Source: Elysia crispata (Eukaryota > Mollusca > Gastropoda > Plakobranchidae). From it: DNA of 64,000 nt. The translations under genes and the position numbers were made by a program. The notes under the pieces were generated by a model. The model was not told the origin of the DNA, made no database searches, and worked only from the letters and a program-made list of their open reading frames with translations. Location: assembly GCA_033675545.1 (NCBI GenBank), contig JAWDGP010000864.1, positions 53,900-117,899 of the forward strand. The letters run 5' to 3'. How positions within the stretch are numbered: position 1 is the stretch's first letter; the number at the start of each line of letters is the position of its first letter. Shown piece by piece: positions 54,191-64,000 of the stretch.

Positions 54191-57100
54191 ACTTGACCCA
54201 GTTTGAAAACAAGTCTGAACAAAAGTTCTGTAATAAGATGGACGGGTGTTCTTTAAATATAACACAGCGGTTAAAAGAATTTAGAATTTAACGCAAGGTT
54301 ATAAGACAGGCAGTTTAGGGGTTGTCTATTTGGCTTTAATAAAGTTGGGGTTTAGGAGCGATATTTCAAGCTAATATTACATTGATTTTAAAAACAATAT
54401 TATCTGTAAACAGCTTGATTAATCCTAACACTGGGATTAAAAAAATAGTAAAATAATTTTCTTAGGTTTTAGTTTGCAACAGAGAAGAACTCGTTATATT
54501 TCTTTCAAAGAGAAGGAGGTGAAGACATAGTCAGCCACTGAGACTTTGTTTGTAAAGGATTGAAATAAAAGAAGGCTAACTTATATCAATAAGCGTATAC
54601 CTAGAATGAGCAGGTTGCTTCCCCTTGTAAAGCTGGTCGATGTAGTTTCCAGTAGTGTTTTTGTCTTTTTCAGTTACTAAGAGAAAAGAAAAGATAGAAC
54701 CAGAACTTGTTTTGTTTTTTGTTTGTTTGTTTTTTCCAAAGAAAAAATAATGTTCACCTTTGAGTGATTATTTTACATGGTGATTGAGGCCTGGTTCACA
54801 AGTTTCTAATGGGTGGAAGCTAGGAATCAATCACAATGATTGTGTAATCATAAATGCGTTTGTGCTTCAGTGGAGACCATATCATGTTATGTTCTAGCTA
54901 TGTTTTGAGGGAATTGTTTTCTTATTTCATAGGCTCAGAGAGATTTGTCAAGTTTTCCATTACTCTGATAGCCGTTTCATGCCTTTTTATATTATAGTCT
55001 TATTTCCTTGTTACATTCAAAGTTTATTTGTTTATTGTTAAAAACATTAGTTTATTTACATAGCTTTATCTTATTCTCATTTTCCTGTTTTTAGAATCCC
55101 CTTGAAATTTCTGTTTTATTTGGGGTTACTGCCCTTTCTTTTTTTGGTTATACCTTTCTACCTCTTGACTCTTACTAACTCTTTTTCTGTCTTTTTATGT
55201 TTTCGCCTATATCTTTTCCTCTTTTACCTTTAAGTTGGCCTGGTTTTTTTAATAACCATAATTGTATCCTATGCGATGCTGAAGATAACTTTGATTTAGT
55301 TATCTCTCTTGATCTTTTTAAAATCAACATTTGTTTTTAAAAAATCCTCACAAAGAAAATGTTTCTGACAAAGGTTTAAGGCACTGAATTATGCTCAAAT
55401 ACTTTTTTAAATTGAGTACGAGTTTAAAAAAAAAAAAGAATTGAATGAATTTGTCCCATCTTCCCTAGCAGTGGTGATTGATTCACTTTTCCCTCTCTGC
55501 GATTTTCACATCTGTAACAAAAAGTGTCATGTGTGACTTGTCATTACTGTTATCAGAAGTGGTTTGTTATTCTCTAAGCTTCTGTCCCGTGATTTTCAAA
55601 GAGAAACCCCCTGGTTCATGGGCTGAAAGCGTTGCTATCATATCCTCTTACGTCGATAGTCGACCAGCCAAGCACAGGGCAGTCTGTCTGGACTAGCTTC
55701 CCTTGCATCTGTCTGAGAGGGTTATTGTCCTTTTTGGTTTTGGTTTTTTTTTTTTTTTTTCAGATTTTCTTTCATCTTTATCCCTTACTTTAATACCGTA
55801 TTCATTTTAATTTTCTTTCCTTTCAATATTTTTAGAAGATTAATTATACTCATCGAGATCGTAATAGGAAAACACACTCTGTTGTCACATTGCTAGGATC
55901 TGGTAAACAACCTGTGCCTAAAGTATACTTACAAGTTAGGCTTATGCGTGTATGTTTTGTTTTGACTGACAAAGTGGCATGCTATCCGTTCGGGGTTTAA
56001 AAGGCTAGTTCATCTAGTAGGGAAACGTAAATATGTAAAAAAATCTATCTGAATTCAATCAATCATTTTTGGGCTATAGACATTCTCTTTACAAAGAGAT
56101 GGTTGTCTCAAATAGTTATTGTAAAGGCACACACATAAAATATATACATTTGGATTTTATGAATTTTTGCATTAGAAATCTCATTTAAAACTTATTTTTT
56201 GAACTCATGTTTTTTTTTTTTATTCTCTCCCGCTTCTTCGTCTTAGATTTGATAAAAATTTTGTTGTTGGATTTTGGCTGCTTTACGACAGACTTGTAGG
56301 ATTTGCCGTGTGATTGAGGTAATGATTTAATGATTGAAATATTTGTAGGAAGGAGCGAGGACAGTTCGTTCCCGGCCAGGATGAGTTGTGTAGGAAGTGA
56401 GGAAGAGATTTGGAATCTGAAAGCTGGATAACATCTGCGGGGAGTTAGCGTTTAGAGTTACCTACATGTTCAAGTCCTTGCCTAAACACTTGAGTTTGAT
56501 GCGTTTGCCTGAAGTGATCGAAAGCATCTTTGTGTGAAGATTTCGGCATATCGTCTCTGTGAATAGCACTCAATATTTTGCCGATGTATTTATCCCCATG
56601 TTTATTGTTCTGTCTGATTAAGTTCCCTCCTATCTGATCTTCATGTCTAGGGCCCAAGATTGTCACTTTAGAGTAGCGATGTAATAAGGGGAGATAAGTT
56701 ACTAGACTATCGTGGCCTGTAATTTATCTGGTCATTTCAATCCTCGGCATTGATTTTAAATTAGATTTTGTTTCCCTGTTGAGGTGGTACGTTGCGACGG
56801 CTTCCATTCATTCGGCACAGTATCAAGCTGGTGGACGTTCTAACTAGGTGTGGTCCATTGAGCGGGTTGATTGCTTGCCTTGCGGATACTTGATATATTG
56901 TAGATATAATATCTTAAGATTATAACAGGCAGCTTCGCTTTCTTTATCCTCTATCTCCTCTAAAACCACTCAATGAAGAGTTTTCAAGCTCTGCCAAGAT
57001 CAGTGTCCCAGGCGGTACAATAAAATTACAGAAAAGTTATGGATTTAGGCTAAAAAGGTTCTTGAATTTTCATTATATTTTTATTGTCATTCATCATCAT

Positions 57101-58020
57101 CATTTTTGCCAAGTTTGTTCTGATGAACCAAAAGACTCTTCTCATTGGTTTAAAAATGTCAAACTGGCTGACGCTATTAAAACAAATTATTGCTGGTTTC
57201 TTGTTTGTTCTCTTTTTCTTTTTCTTTTTGAATATGTGTATATACATACATAAAATTAAAAATACATGTTATTTCACTGATATGAATTGAAAAATTGAGT
57301 TAAATTTAAAAAAAATGAAATTTGACCTTCTCCACCTTAAAGACGAAATAGTCATGAACAAGATACCGTTCTGTACCGGAAAGTAGTCGTTACTTGATTT
57401 TAATAACAAATGACATCGTGGCCTTTTCTTCCGGAGCGGCGGTTGCGAATGTAAACAACGCTTAGGTGGTTTTGCATTTGTTTCTTATTTCTACACTGTT
57501 TTAGATCTTAGAATTCTGATGTCGAGCTGATCCACCAATCGTCAACAAGGAACCGTAGAAACATTCACGTTAAGCCAGGTTAATAACTTGCCGCTCTTCA
57601 TTGGTCTTGAATGGGTTATACAGGTTGTCACTAGATCTAGAATAATTGTAAGCTTTAGCAATCCAGGGTAACCAAATATTTTTTTTTTAAAATCCGGGGC
57701 CTAAGAATTATTTTTTCTGTAATATTATCTGAGTAGTTCCACGTTTGTACTTTATATTGGAGAGCACAATTTCACCACATCAGGTCGTGCATTACATTGT
57801 TTCTGTACAACAAAGAGTTCACTAGCATCGCATTATGGTTTTGATGGAGAGATAGACTGACATGGGGGCTGCTTAAAATTTTGCACCCAAATAATAAGTT
57901 TATCTTTCTGCTTGAGATTTCTCCTTTATTTAAAGAACGTCTTCATGATAACGTGAGAAGAATTCCAATGTCTCAAGTTTCTGTATATTTTAAAATTTTA
58001 CTATGATTGGCTCCGGAGGA
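54191..58020. other. Intergenic, nothing recognised
   Basis: AT-rich with T-runs. No similarity to known proteins or elements was visible in any frame. Confidence 0.55.
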
Positions 58021-58480
58021 GGAAACAATATGTTATTGTTGTAAAGTTTGCTTTTCTTTATTGTAGTTGCATGGCTCTAAATAGGGTCTATATATTATTG
58101 TTGTAAAGTTTGCTTTTCTTTATTGTGGTTGCATGCTCTAAATAGGGTCTATATATTATTGTTGTAAAGTTTGCTTTTCTTTATTGTAGTTGCATGCTCT
58201 AAATAGGGTCTATATGTTATTGTTGTAAAGTTTGCTTTTCTTTATTGTAGTTGCATGCTATAAATAGGGTCTATATGTTATTGTTGTAAAGTTTGCTTTT
58301 CTTTATTGTAGTTGCATGCTATAAATAGGGTCTATATATTATTGTTGTAAAGTTTGCTTTTCTTCATCGCAGCAGTCTTCCCCACCTGTTCATTGTTGTA
58401 AAGTTTGCTTTTCTTCAGTGCAATCGTATAGCTCTGGACGATTTAAGTCTGTTATTATCGTGAAGTTTGCATGTCTTCAA
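58021..58480. repeat. 61-bp minisatellite, about 6 copies plus degenerate tail
   Basis: TTGTAAAGTTTGCTTTTCTT recurs every 61-62 bp from 58039 to about 58365, then with diverged spacing at 58396 and 58461. Units also share TGCATGCT(C/A)(T)AAATAGGGTC. Confidence 0.93.
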
Positions 58481-58867
58481 TGTAGTTATCTTTCCTACCT
58501 GTTCCTTTGAACTGGCAATCATGCTTGTAGTAGAGATAAAAATTCCTTGTAGTTTTTTAAAAGGATTTGTCCATCGGTGGCGAGGTTTAGCTTTCTGCAT
58601 CATCTGTCCACTTGTTCTCTGTCACTCGCGGCTGTTCAGAACGCAGGATGTTCTACAACTGTCGTCTTTGTTCTTCCGAAACCCTGTATCTCCAATCAGA
58701 TGTGCCATTTTCTCGAATCATCAGAACCACATATTATAACATTCTATCTCATTAAACAAGTACATTTAAAATGTATCACTCAAGATGAGAATAACGTGCA
58801 GCAGATATACTAAAAAATGTAGATCTATAGCTTAAGGACATCTCTTAATATGAGTTTAATTATTTTG

Positions 58868-59300
58868 TTGTAATTTCTTACAAGAGACTTCTAGTATTAC
58901 ATAACGTCATACAAGTCTAACTACATTGTACTTTCTTATAGGAGACTCACAGCATTCCATGACGTAATACAAGTCTAATTACATTGTACTTTCCTACAGG
59001 AGATTCACAGCATTCCATGGCGTAATACAAGTCTAATTACACTGTACTTTCCTACAGAAGATATAGCATTGCATTACGTAACACTAGTTTAGTTACGCTG
59101 TGCTTTGTTGCAGGAGAATCCCTGCATTCCATGACGTAATACTAGTCTAACTACTTTGTACTTTTCTGTAGGTGATTCACAACAATGCATGACATAATGC
59201 TCCTCTAATTACATTGTACTTTTCACAGGAAACTTCCAACATTGCATGCAGTACTACAAGTCTAAGTAAATTGTGCTTTCCTACAGGAAACTTACGTGTT
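58868..59300. repeat. Degenerate repeat of about 58 bp, about 7 copies
   Basis: Diverged copies share AACGTCATACAAGTCTAA-like and ACATTGTACTTTC-like blocks in the same order, followed by (A/C)AGGAGA(C/T)T. Confidence 0.8.
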
Positions 59301-59319
59301 TTTATCTCCTAACACAACG

Positions 59320-60020
59320 ATTGTGGAAATGCATTCCCTGAATATACAATAACATTTGCATAGTGCCTTCCAATACAAACACAATTAAATTTTTTTCACC
59401 ATACAAATTCATCTGCATTGTGCTTCCCAAAAAATACGACTGCTATGTTTCCTCTATAGATACTAGTACAACTACACGCTATCTCTTAATACAAAATTAA
59501 TGCCAAGCCCATGTGTTCCTAACATACAAGAACAAGTTTCTCTTATCTCCTATTCATAATACATTTGCTGCGAAATTTATATACAAATACATCTGCATCG
59601 TATCTCCTAATACAAATACATCTGCATTGTATCTCCTGATACAAATACATTTAAAAGTATTCCCCACTGCAAGTATATCTGCAATGTATATCCCAATACA
59701 AATACACTTTCTCGTTTACGTAAGCATTGTATCTCCTAATATAGATACATCTCCAATGTATTCCCTTATTAAATACACGTACATCTGCATTGAATTTTCT
59801 ATTAAGAATGCACATGAATTGTCTTCCTTCTCATCAGTATGTCTACATTGCATCTCCTAATATACATCTGCCATTTATTCACATATAAAATACGAACTGC
59901 ACTGTATCTCCCACTATAGAATTGTGCGCAAATGCATTTCCGTTATAAAAGTACATCTGCATTGTATTTCATAGAATAGATACACCTGTAGTACATTCCT
60001 TTATACAAGCATATTTTCAC
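59320..60020. repeat. Degenerate repeat of about 29 bp
   Basis: Blocks such as TACAAATACATCTGCATTG and TATCTCCTAA recur irregularly; the clearest copies are at 59580-59660. Copy number is uncertain because of divergence. It adjoins the 58-bp array and may share ancestry. Confidence 0.65.
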
Positions 60021-60499
60021 TATATCTGCTAATAAAATATGCACTTGCTATTTAAAAAACTGTGCAGTATATCCTGATAGAAGGACAACTACGTGTATAT
60101 TAAACTTCTGTAAAGGAAACACAGCGTTGTACCTTCTAAGTAAATGTACTGGACCCATTCATTGGACGAATTGAGACATGTCTCTTACTATCTACCAGCA
60201 GCCTCATAGCTTCAACCTGATTGTTTTTACTTTAAAAATACAGTTTCCCAAATATATAAAATCACCGATAGATTTGTTTGCTCGCTTCTAATATTATGTC
60301 CTTACCAACCACTGAAAAGTGACCCTAAGAAGACCAGTTAGGTTTTAACTGCTTTGATTAATCCACCAGAAAACTTCTTAAACCATTGCTCAGGTGGAAA
60401 TGGTAAAGTCAGAGCGTACTCCAGACTTCGTGCATTTCGAAGCAGTCTGGCTAATGACTTGTATAGACTGATGCCAGAGATGGTGTACAGAAATCGCAG

Positions 60500-60527
60500 T
60501 ATATATATATATATATATATATATATA
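60500..60527. repeat. (TA)n microsatellite
   Basis: TA run of 28 bp. Confidence 0.95.
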
Positions 60528-60705
60528 CCCAGGCAACGGTAAGTATGTTTGGAGGGTGTGCATCAATAACCTGTGGTGTGCATTGCTCGTTTGAATATAT
60601 AACTGCATTGTAACCATGGCAAATCACTCGCAAGAAAGCGTGTTTCATCTTCAAACTAATTCTTAGCTTTGTGATAGAAAACAAATACACATTTTTCCTT
60701 ATCAA

Positions 60706-60711
60706 TTTAAT
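60706..60711 (-). terminator. Possible polyadenylation signal ATTAAA for the NRF-6-like gene
   Basis: An ATTAAA hexamer on the minus strand about 275 nt beyond the stop codon. No AATAAA was seen closer. A single hexamer in AT-rich DNA is weak evidence. Confidence 0.25.
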
Positions 60712-60985
60712 TATTAGAAGTAGATTTAGTTTGGGGCAAACTTCCATTCAGTTTTCACTGCGCGATGTTTTTTACCAACTTGTTCTTTTTTTTGTCTGTA
60801 AGAGATTCTTGGAGAAACTAAAGGGGTGTGACTCTTTTGGATGAACCAACCGCGGCAAGAACGAAGCAAAATACCCTACACGGTAGAAAAACATTATCAC
60901 ATTTTCAAAATGGCAACTTTTTGTACACACAAAGCATAAAAAATCGGAACCCGAATCTATTAAGGCCGATTAATAAGGAATTTCA

Positions 60986-63277
60986 TTATTTCTGTTTTCG
61001 TTTCAGTAACAATTTTTCCAGAGCTAGCCCTGGTGATTCGAATAAGACGGAGCAGACAAAAGCCAGAGCGTATGTGAGTGTCAGAGCAGCAAGATAGAGA
61101 ATTATTATAGTGAAGTCGCTGGCGTACACAGGTGTACGAGCTGAAGCTATCAGCACATGCAGGACGATAAGATGAATCAGGTAGACCACATAGGTTAGTC
61201 TGGACAACGGAACCCATAGTGACCAGGAAAGGAACATGTTGACCACTCCACCGTGTCCGGTGACGCAGCTGAAGATGACCCAGACCACGCTCAATGCCCA
61301 GGCTGTTCTGCTGACGCCATTATAAACTGACGCCGCATGTAGGTCCATCCCAGCGCCTTTGAAATAAGGAAACAGGCCGTAAACAACAGCCAGACCCGTG
61401 GCGACCGCCGCTGACCAACCAAGGACTACGAGAAATGTTGAAATTTTTACAGGTCTCCTGTTCAGGTGAGAGAGAATATACCCACACATCAGGCCCACCA
61501 GGTAAGGTCCCATCCGGCTGAACGGCGCGAAGTAAATGTCGTAAAATTCGTCGCCCAGAGGCTTGGGGTTACCTTTGAGATGAATGTATAATGTTGAACT
61601 TGGATACTTCCTGGTTTCCGTCAGTACAAGGGGAGTAATTGTAGTGGTGAGGAGGAACAGACAAGTGACGAGATACCCCAGCTTGGGCCGGTAATACAAC
61701 GGCAGCAGCATAAGAGGGCTCAAGATATAGAACTGCATGTCTACGGCAAGATACCAACTCCAGCTCATACAGAAATGAGGTTTGAATCTCACTAGGTTCT
61801 GCACGTAAAGAGGGTTTCCCCACCATGTGTGCTTGCAGTGATGGTCTTGCTCAAAGCCGTTCTTCTGGTCATACAGAGGTCCATTGATCATGTACGGCAA
61901 CGTGCCCAGATAGATCCACATTATAATCATGTAAACTGGAGTAAGCCGGAGGTAGCGGTGAATATAGAACTTGAACCAGTTCATCTTGCCTTCCGTTTTC
62001 TTCATTAGATTAAGAGTCGTGTATGCCACCAGAACGCCACTCAGAACAAAGAAAGTATCCACAGAAAATGTGCCGTTAACTATCGGCTGGAAGGTCCACC
62101 TTCCGAATGCTTTCTGGGCATAAGCCAGCACATTGTCCCCATTCTGAGCGATGAGAAGCACAGTGTGTCCCAGCACCACCCAGTTGATACTAAGTACCCG
62201 AATTCCATGTAGGCAGGACAGAGACCCTGGAGGCTGGCTGGTAGCTATCAGTTTTTCTGTGTTACTCCATGCCGAGAAGACCACCAGCAGCTTCACCAAG
62301 ATTGATTGTCTAGTTTGGATTTCCAATGGAAGGGGGTTGATGCTCACGATTAGCGGATCAGCCTCGATGCGGCCAGACCATTCGTCTCTTCGAACTCGAA
62401 ACGGTTGAAACGGTGCTTCTTGTATGGGACCTCCAAGATCCTGGCGGACCTCTTCTCTGACTCGCCACTTGGGCATCTGGATCAACAAAATGTCCACAGC
62501 TGTGCCCAATACGACTAGGATCAAGATGACTGCCAGCATGGTAAACACAGTCACAGCACGACCATTCAGCGACACGCTGCTCCTATTGCACGTCATTGAC
62601 TTGAACTTGATCGCGGTGACGTTCAGTTGTGACAGGCCAATCTGAACCAGTTGCAGGCTATCAGTCTCCGAACATGAGTCTGGTAAACAGAATCCCCACC
62701 CAGTATTCACGGCTGGAGGAATATAGAAATGGTCGCTTTTGTATCTCCCGAAACAATATCGTCCATTAAATTCTTGATCTTTAATACCTGGCGTCTCGGC
62801 AGTGTAATTGGCTCGCACGGCAAGACATTCGTCAAAGTCACCAAGAAAGAGGAATCGCCCTGCTAGAATCCCAGCGCCAGGCTTTCCCGTAGCGTCAACC
62901 ATGCGTTGAGCCCAAGGGGCCGTGTCTTTATGTTGGACAGAAGCCAAGACGTCTGCCACACACTGGGGCTGCAGGTTCGTTGTGGCGACAGATCTTCTGT
63001 TTGAAGCTTCACTCTCGAACTTCAGAACAGAATCGGCTTCTTTGAATTCCGTCTCGTCTCGCGGCGCCAAAATCCCATCCAAAGTGGAGAGGATCTTGCT
63101 CCCGGTCACGTGACTTAAACTCTGAAACAAAATCTGCCCCAGCCGATCCTGAGAGGTGGCATGTCTGGACAATTGACTGAGCACAGACAAGTGGCTTGGG
63201 TAGGTGTCCTGGCACCTTGATGATACCAACACTGAGCTCAGAACTATCAATGTCAGGGCTATACTGTGCCTCTTCAT
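60986..63277 (-). CDS. nrf-6-like: Nose-resistant-to-fluoxetine (NRF-6)-like acyltransferase 3 family membrane protein
   Basis: One open frame of 763 codons. The start ATG (63277) has A at -3, and an in-frame TGA lies 15 nt before it. Residues 1-22 form a signal peptide. The extracellular NRF domain spans about 106-231, with cysteines at 106, 151, 175, 197, 202 and 230 and motifs FDECLAV and GWGFCLPDSC. A membrane helix follows at about 241-266. From about 355 the acyltransferase 3 domain begins with LHGIRVLSINWVVLGH (putative catalytic His371), NGTFSVDTFFVLSGVLVAY and HRYLRLTPVYM, and continues as a multi-pass region to about 750. The family is thought to transfer acyl groups at membranes; the C. 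elegans founder affects drug and lipid handling. The substrate here is unknown. No intron interrupts the frame, and all expected blocks are intact, so the gene looks functional. Confidence 0.93.
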   Translation of the reverse strand: MKRHSIALTLIVLSSVLVSSRCQDTYPSHLSVLSQLSRHATSQDRLGQILFQSLSHVTGSKILSTLDGILAPRDETEFKEADSVLKFESEASNRRSVATTNLQPQCVADVLASVQHKDTAPWAQRMVDATGKPGAGILAGRFLFLGDFDECLAVRANYTAETPGIKDQEFNGRYCFGRYKSDHFYIPPAVNTGWGFCLPDSCSETDSLQLVQIGLSQLNVTAIKFKSMTCNRSSVSLNGRAVTVFTMLAVILILVVLGTAVDILLIQMPKWRVREEVRQDLGGPIQEAPFQPFRVRRDEWSGRIEADPLIVSINPLPLEIQTRQSILVKLLVVFSAWSNTEKLIATSQPPGSLSCLHGIRVLSINWVVLGHTVLLIAQNGDNVLAYAQKAFGRWTFQPIVNGTFSVDTFFVLSGVLVAYTTLNLMKKTEGKMNWFKFYIHRYLRLTPVYMIIMWIYLGTLPYMINGPLYDQKNGFEQDHHCKHTWWGNPLYVQNLVRFKPHFCMSWSWYLAVDMQFYILSPLMLLPLYYRPKLGYLVTCLFLLTTTITPLVLTETRKYPSSTLYIHLKGNPKPLGDEFYDIYFAPFSRMGPYLVGLMCGYILSHLNRRPVKISTFLVVLGWSAAVATGLAVVYGLFPYFKGAGMDLHAASVYNGVSRTAWALSVVWVIFSCVTGHGGVVNMFLSWSLWVPLSRLTYVVYLIHLIVLHVLIASARTPVYASDFTIIILYLAALTLTYALAFVCSVLFESPGLALEKLLLKRKQK

Positions 63278-63899
63278 GTTTGTTTCAAATCAAATACTTA
63301 CCACGATAGTTTCCGTAAAGAGCAGTATTAGCTTGTGTATAGCCTCCCAAGAGTCCCAAACAACTGTAGATTCTTAAATACCGTACGTTGGTTTTCGAAA
63401 AAATTATAACAAAATTCTATAACTTTTGATGGATCGCTTTTGCTTCAAATATGAACGATGTCAACTGGGCGATGTCTAGCTATCGATCCCATGCGTAACG
63501 TCGTAAGGTGTGAACTATCGTTGTAAGCTTCTCTTCACCGAAGATGAGACTGGTTCATCAATGTATATCAGCTTCTGGTCCTAAAGCGGGTGGCTAAGTC
63601 TTGATATGTGGGTAGTTCGTTTTGGTCTTTCACAGGCCCAAATTTTAGATCCCTGAAATAGATTCAAAGCACGTAGAAATACATTGCATCATATATGTTG
63701 AGATACTAATAACGGATTTTTTTCTTACTTGATGAACTCACAATAGAGAGAGCAAGGCGTTTGATTCATGCAATGAGCACTCAAGTTTTGATGGGTGTAA
63801 CGAAGGCTTTTCTTTTCACTCTTTATTACCCATTGTCACATTAAAAAAAAAGTTAATTTAGTTAAATCGATATTGAACTTCAGAGCTGTGTATATTAAC

Positions 63900-63949
<50 letters not shown>

Positions 63950-64000
63950 GTGGATAGAAGAACGGATATATGCAGATAGTCAATTATAGATAAGATAAGG
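63278..64000. other. Region upstream of the NRF-6-like gene
   Basis: It contains a consensus donor G|GTAAGTAT on the minus strand (63302|63301), 24 nt before the ATG, and a TA/GA microsatellite (63899-63946). No other gene was recognised. Confidence 0.5.
63899..63946. repeat. (TA)n-(GA)n compound microsatellite
   Basis: TA run followed directly by a GA run upstream of the NRF-6-like gene. Confidence 0.96.

Larger units (their letters stand above)
60021..60985. other. 3' flank of the NRF-6-like gene
   Basis: Holds the TA microsatellite (60500-60527) and the ATTAAA hexamer. No other feature seen. Confidence 0.5.

Overview
This is eukaryotic nuclear DNA. Two genes are supported, both on the minus strand. 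The rest is AT-rich intron and intergenic sequence full of simple repeats, minisatellites and decayed transposons. Spliced exons with GT-AG borders, a molluscan-style repeat landscape (long CT/GA, ACT, ATC and GTT tracts, frequent AGATCTAGA-like words) and an nrf-6-like acyltransferase suggest a lophotrochozoan animal, most likely a gastropod mollusc. The species assignment is inference.

Region 1 to about 26.2 kb is the 5' part of a sodium/chloride-coupled SLC6 transporter gene resembling glycine transporters. Eight coding exons can be placed at base resolution (25751-25623, 5544-5289, 3948-3817, 3339-3172, 2503-2356, 1729-1597, 699-565 and 138 to below 1). They join in frame into 413 residues, from the cytoplasmic N-terminus through TM6 into the start of TM7. 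The gene runs off the left edge. Intron 1 is about 20 kb and holds most of the microsatellites, a roughly 32-copy 59/60-bp minisatellite (11.83-13.71 kb), a 27-bp minisatellite (13.84-14.23 kb) and tRNA-derived SINE-like fragments.

Region 26.2 to 60.9 kb is intergenic as far as can be seen. It holds two decayed non-LTR retrotransposons (33.4-35.0 and 37.0-38.6 kb), a probable LINE 3' tail (36.4 kb) and a decayed PIF/Harbinger DDE transposase (51.7-52.3 kb). It also holds several unrelated tandem arrays: 52 bp x 8 (39.9 kb), a CT-rich satellite with a palindromic core and a roughly 761-bp higher-order period (41.85-43.9 kb), 60 bp x about 15 (50.0-50.9 kb), 61 bp x about 6 (58.0-58.4 kb), and degenerate arrays of about 58 and 29 bp (58.87-60.0 kb).

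Region 60.98-63.28 kb is an uninterrupted 763-codon gene for a secreted-domain plus multi-pass membrane acyltransferase of the nose-resistant-to-fluoxetine (NRF-6) type. It has no visible intron.

The two genes have no evident functional link. No rRNA, canonical tRNA gene or CRISPR array was recognised. Nothing here can be firmly claimed as a new biological system. The most unusual features are the tandem arrays (frame-preserving 60-bp units, an array with all three forward frames open, a palindrome-bearing satellite with higher-order structure), the apparently intronless NRF-6-like gene, and a consensus splice donor just upstream of the transporter start codon.
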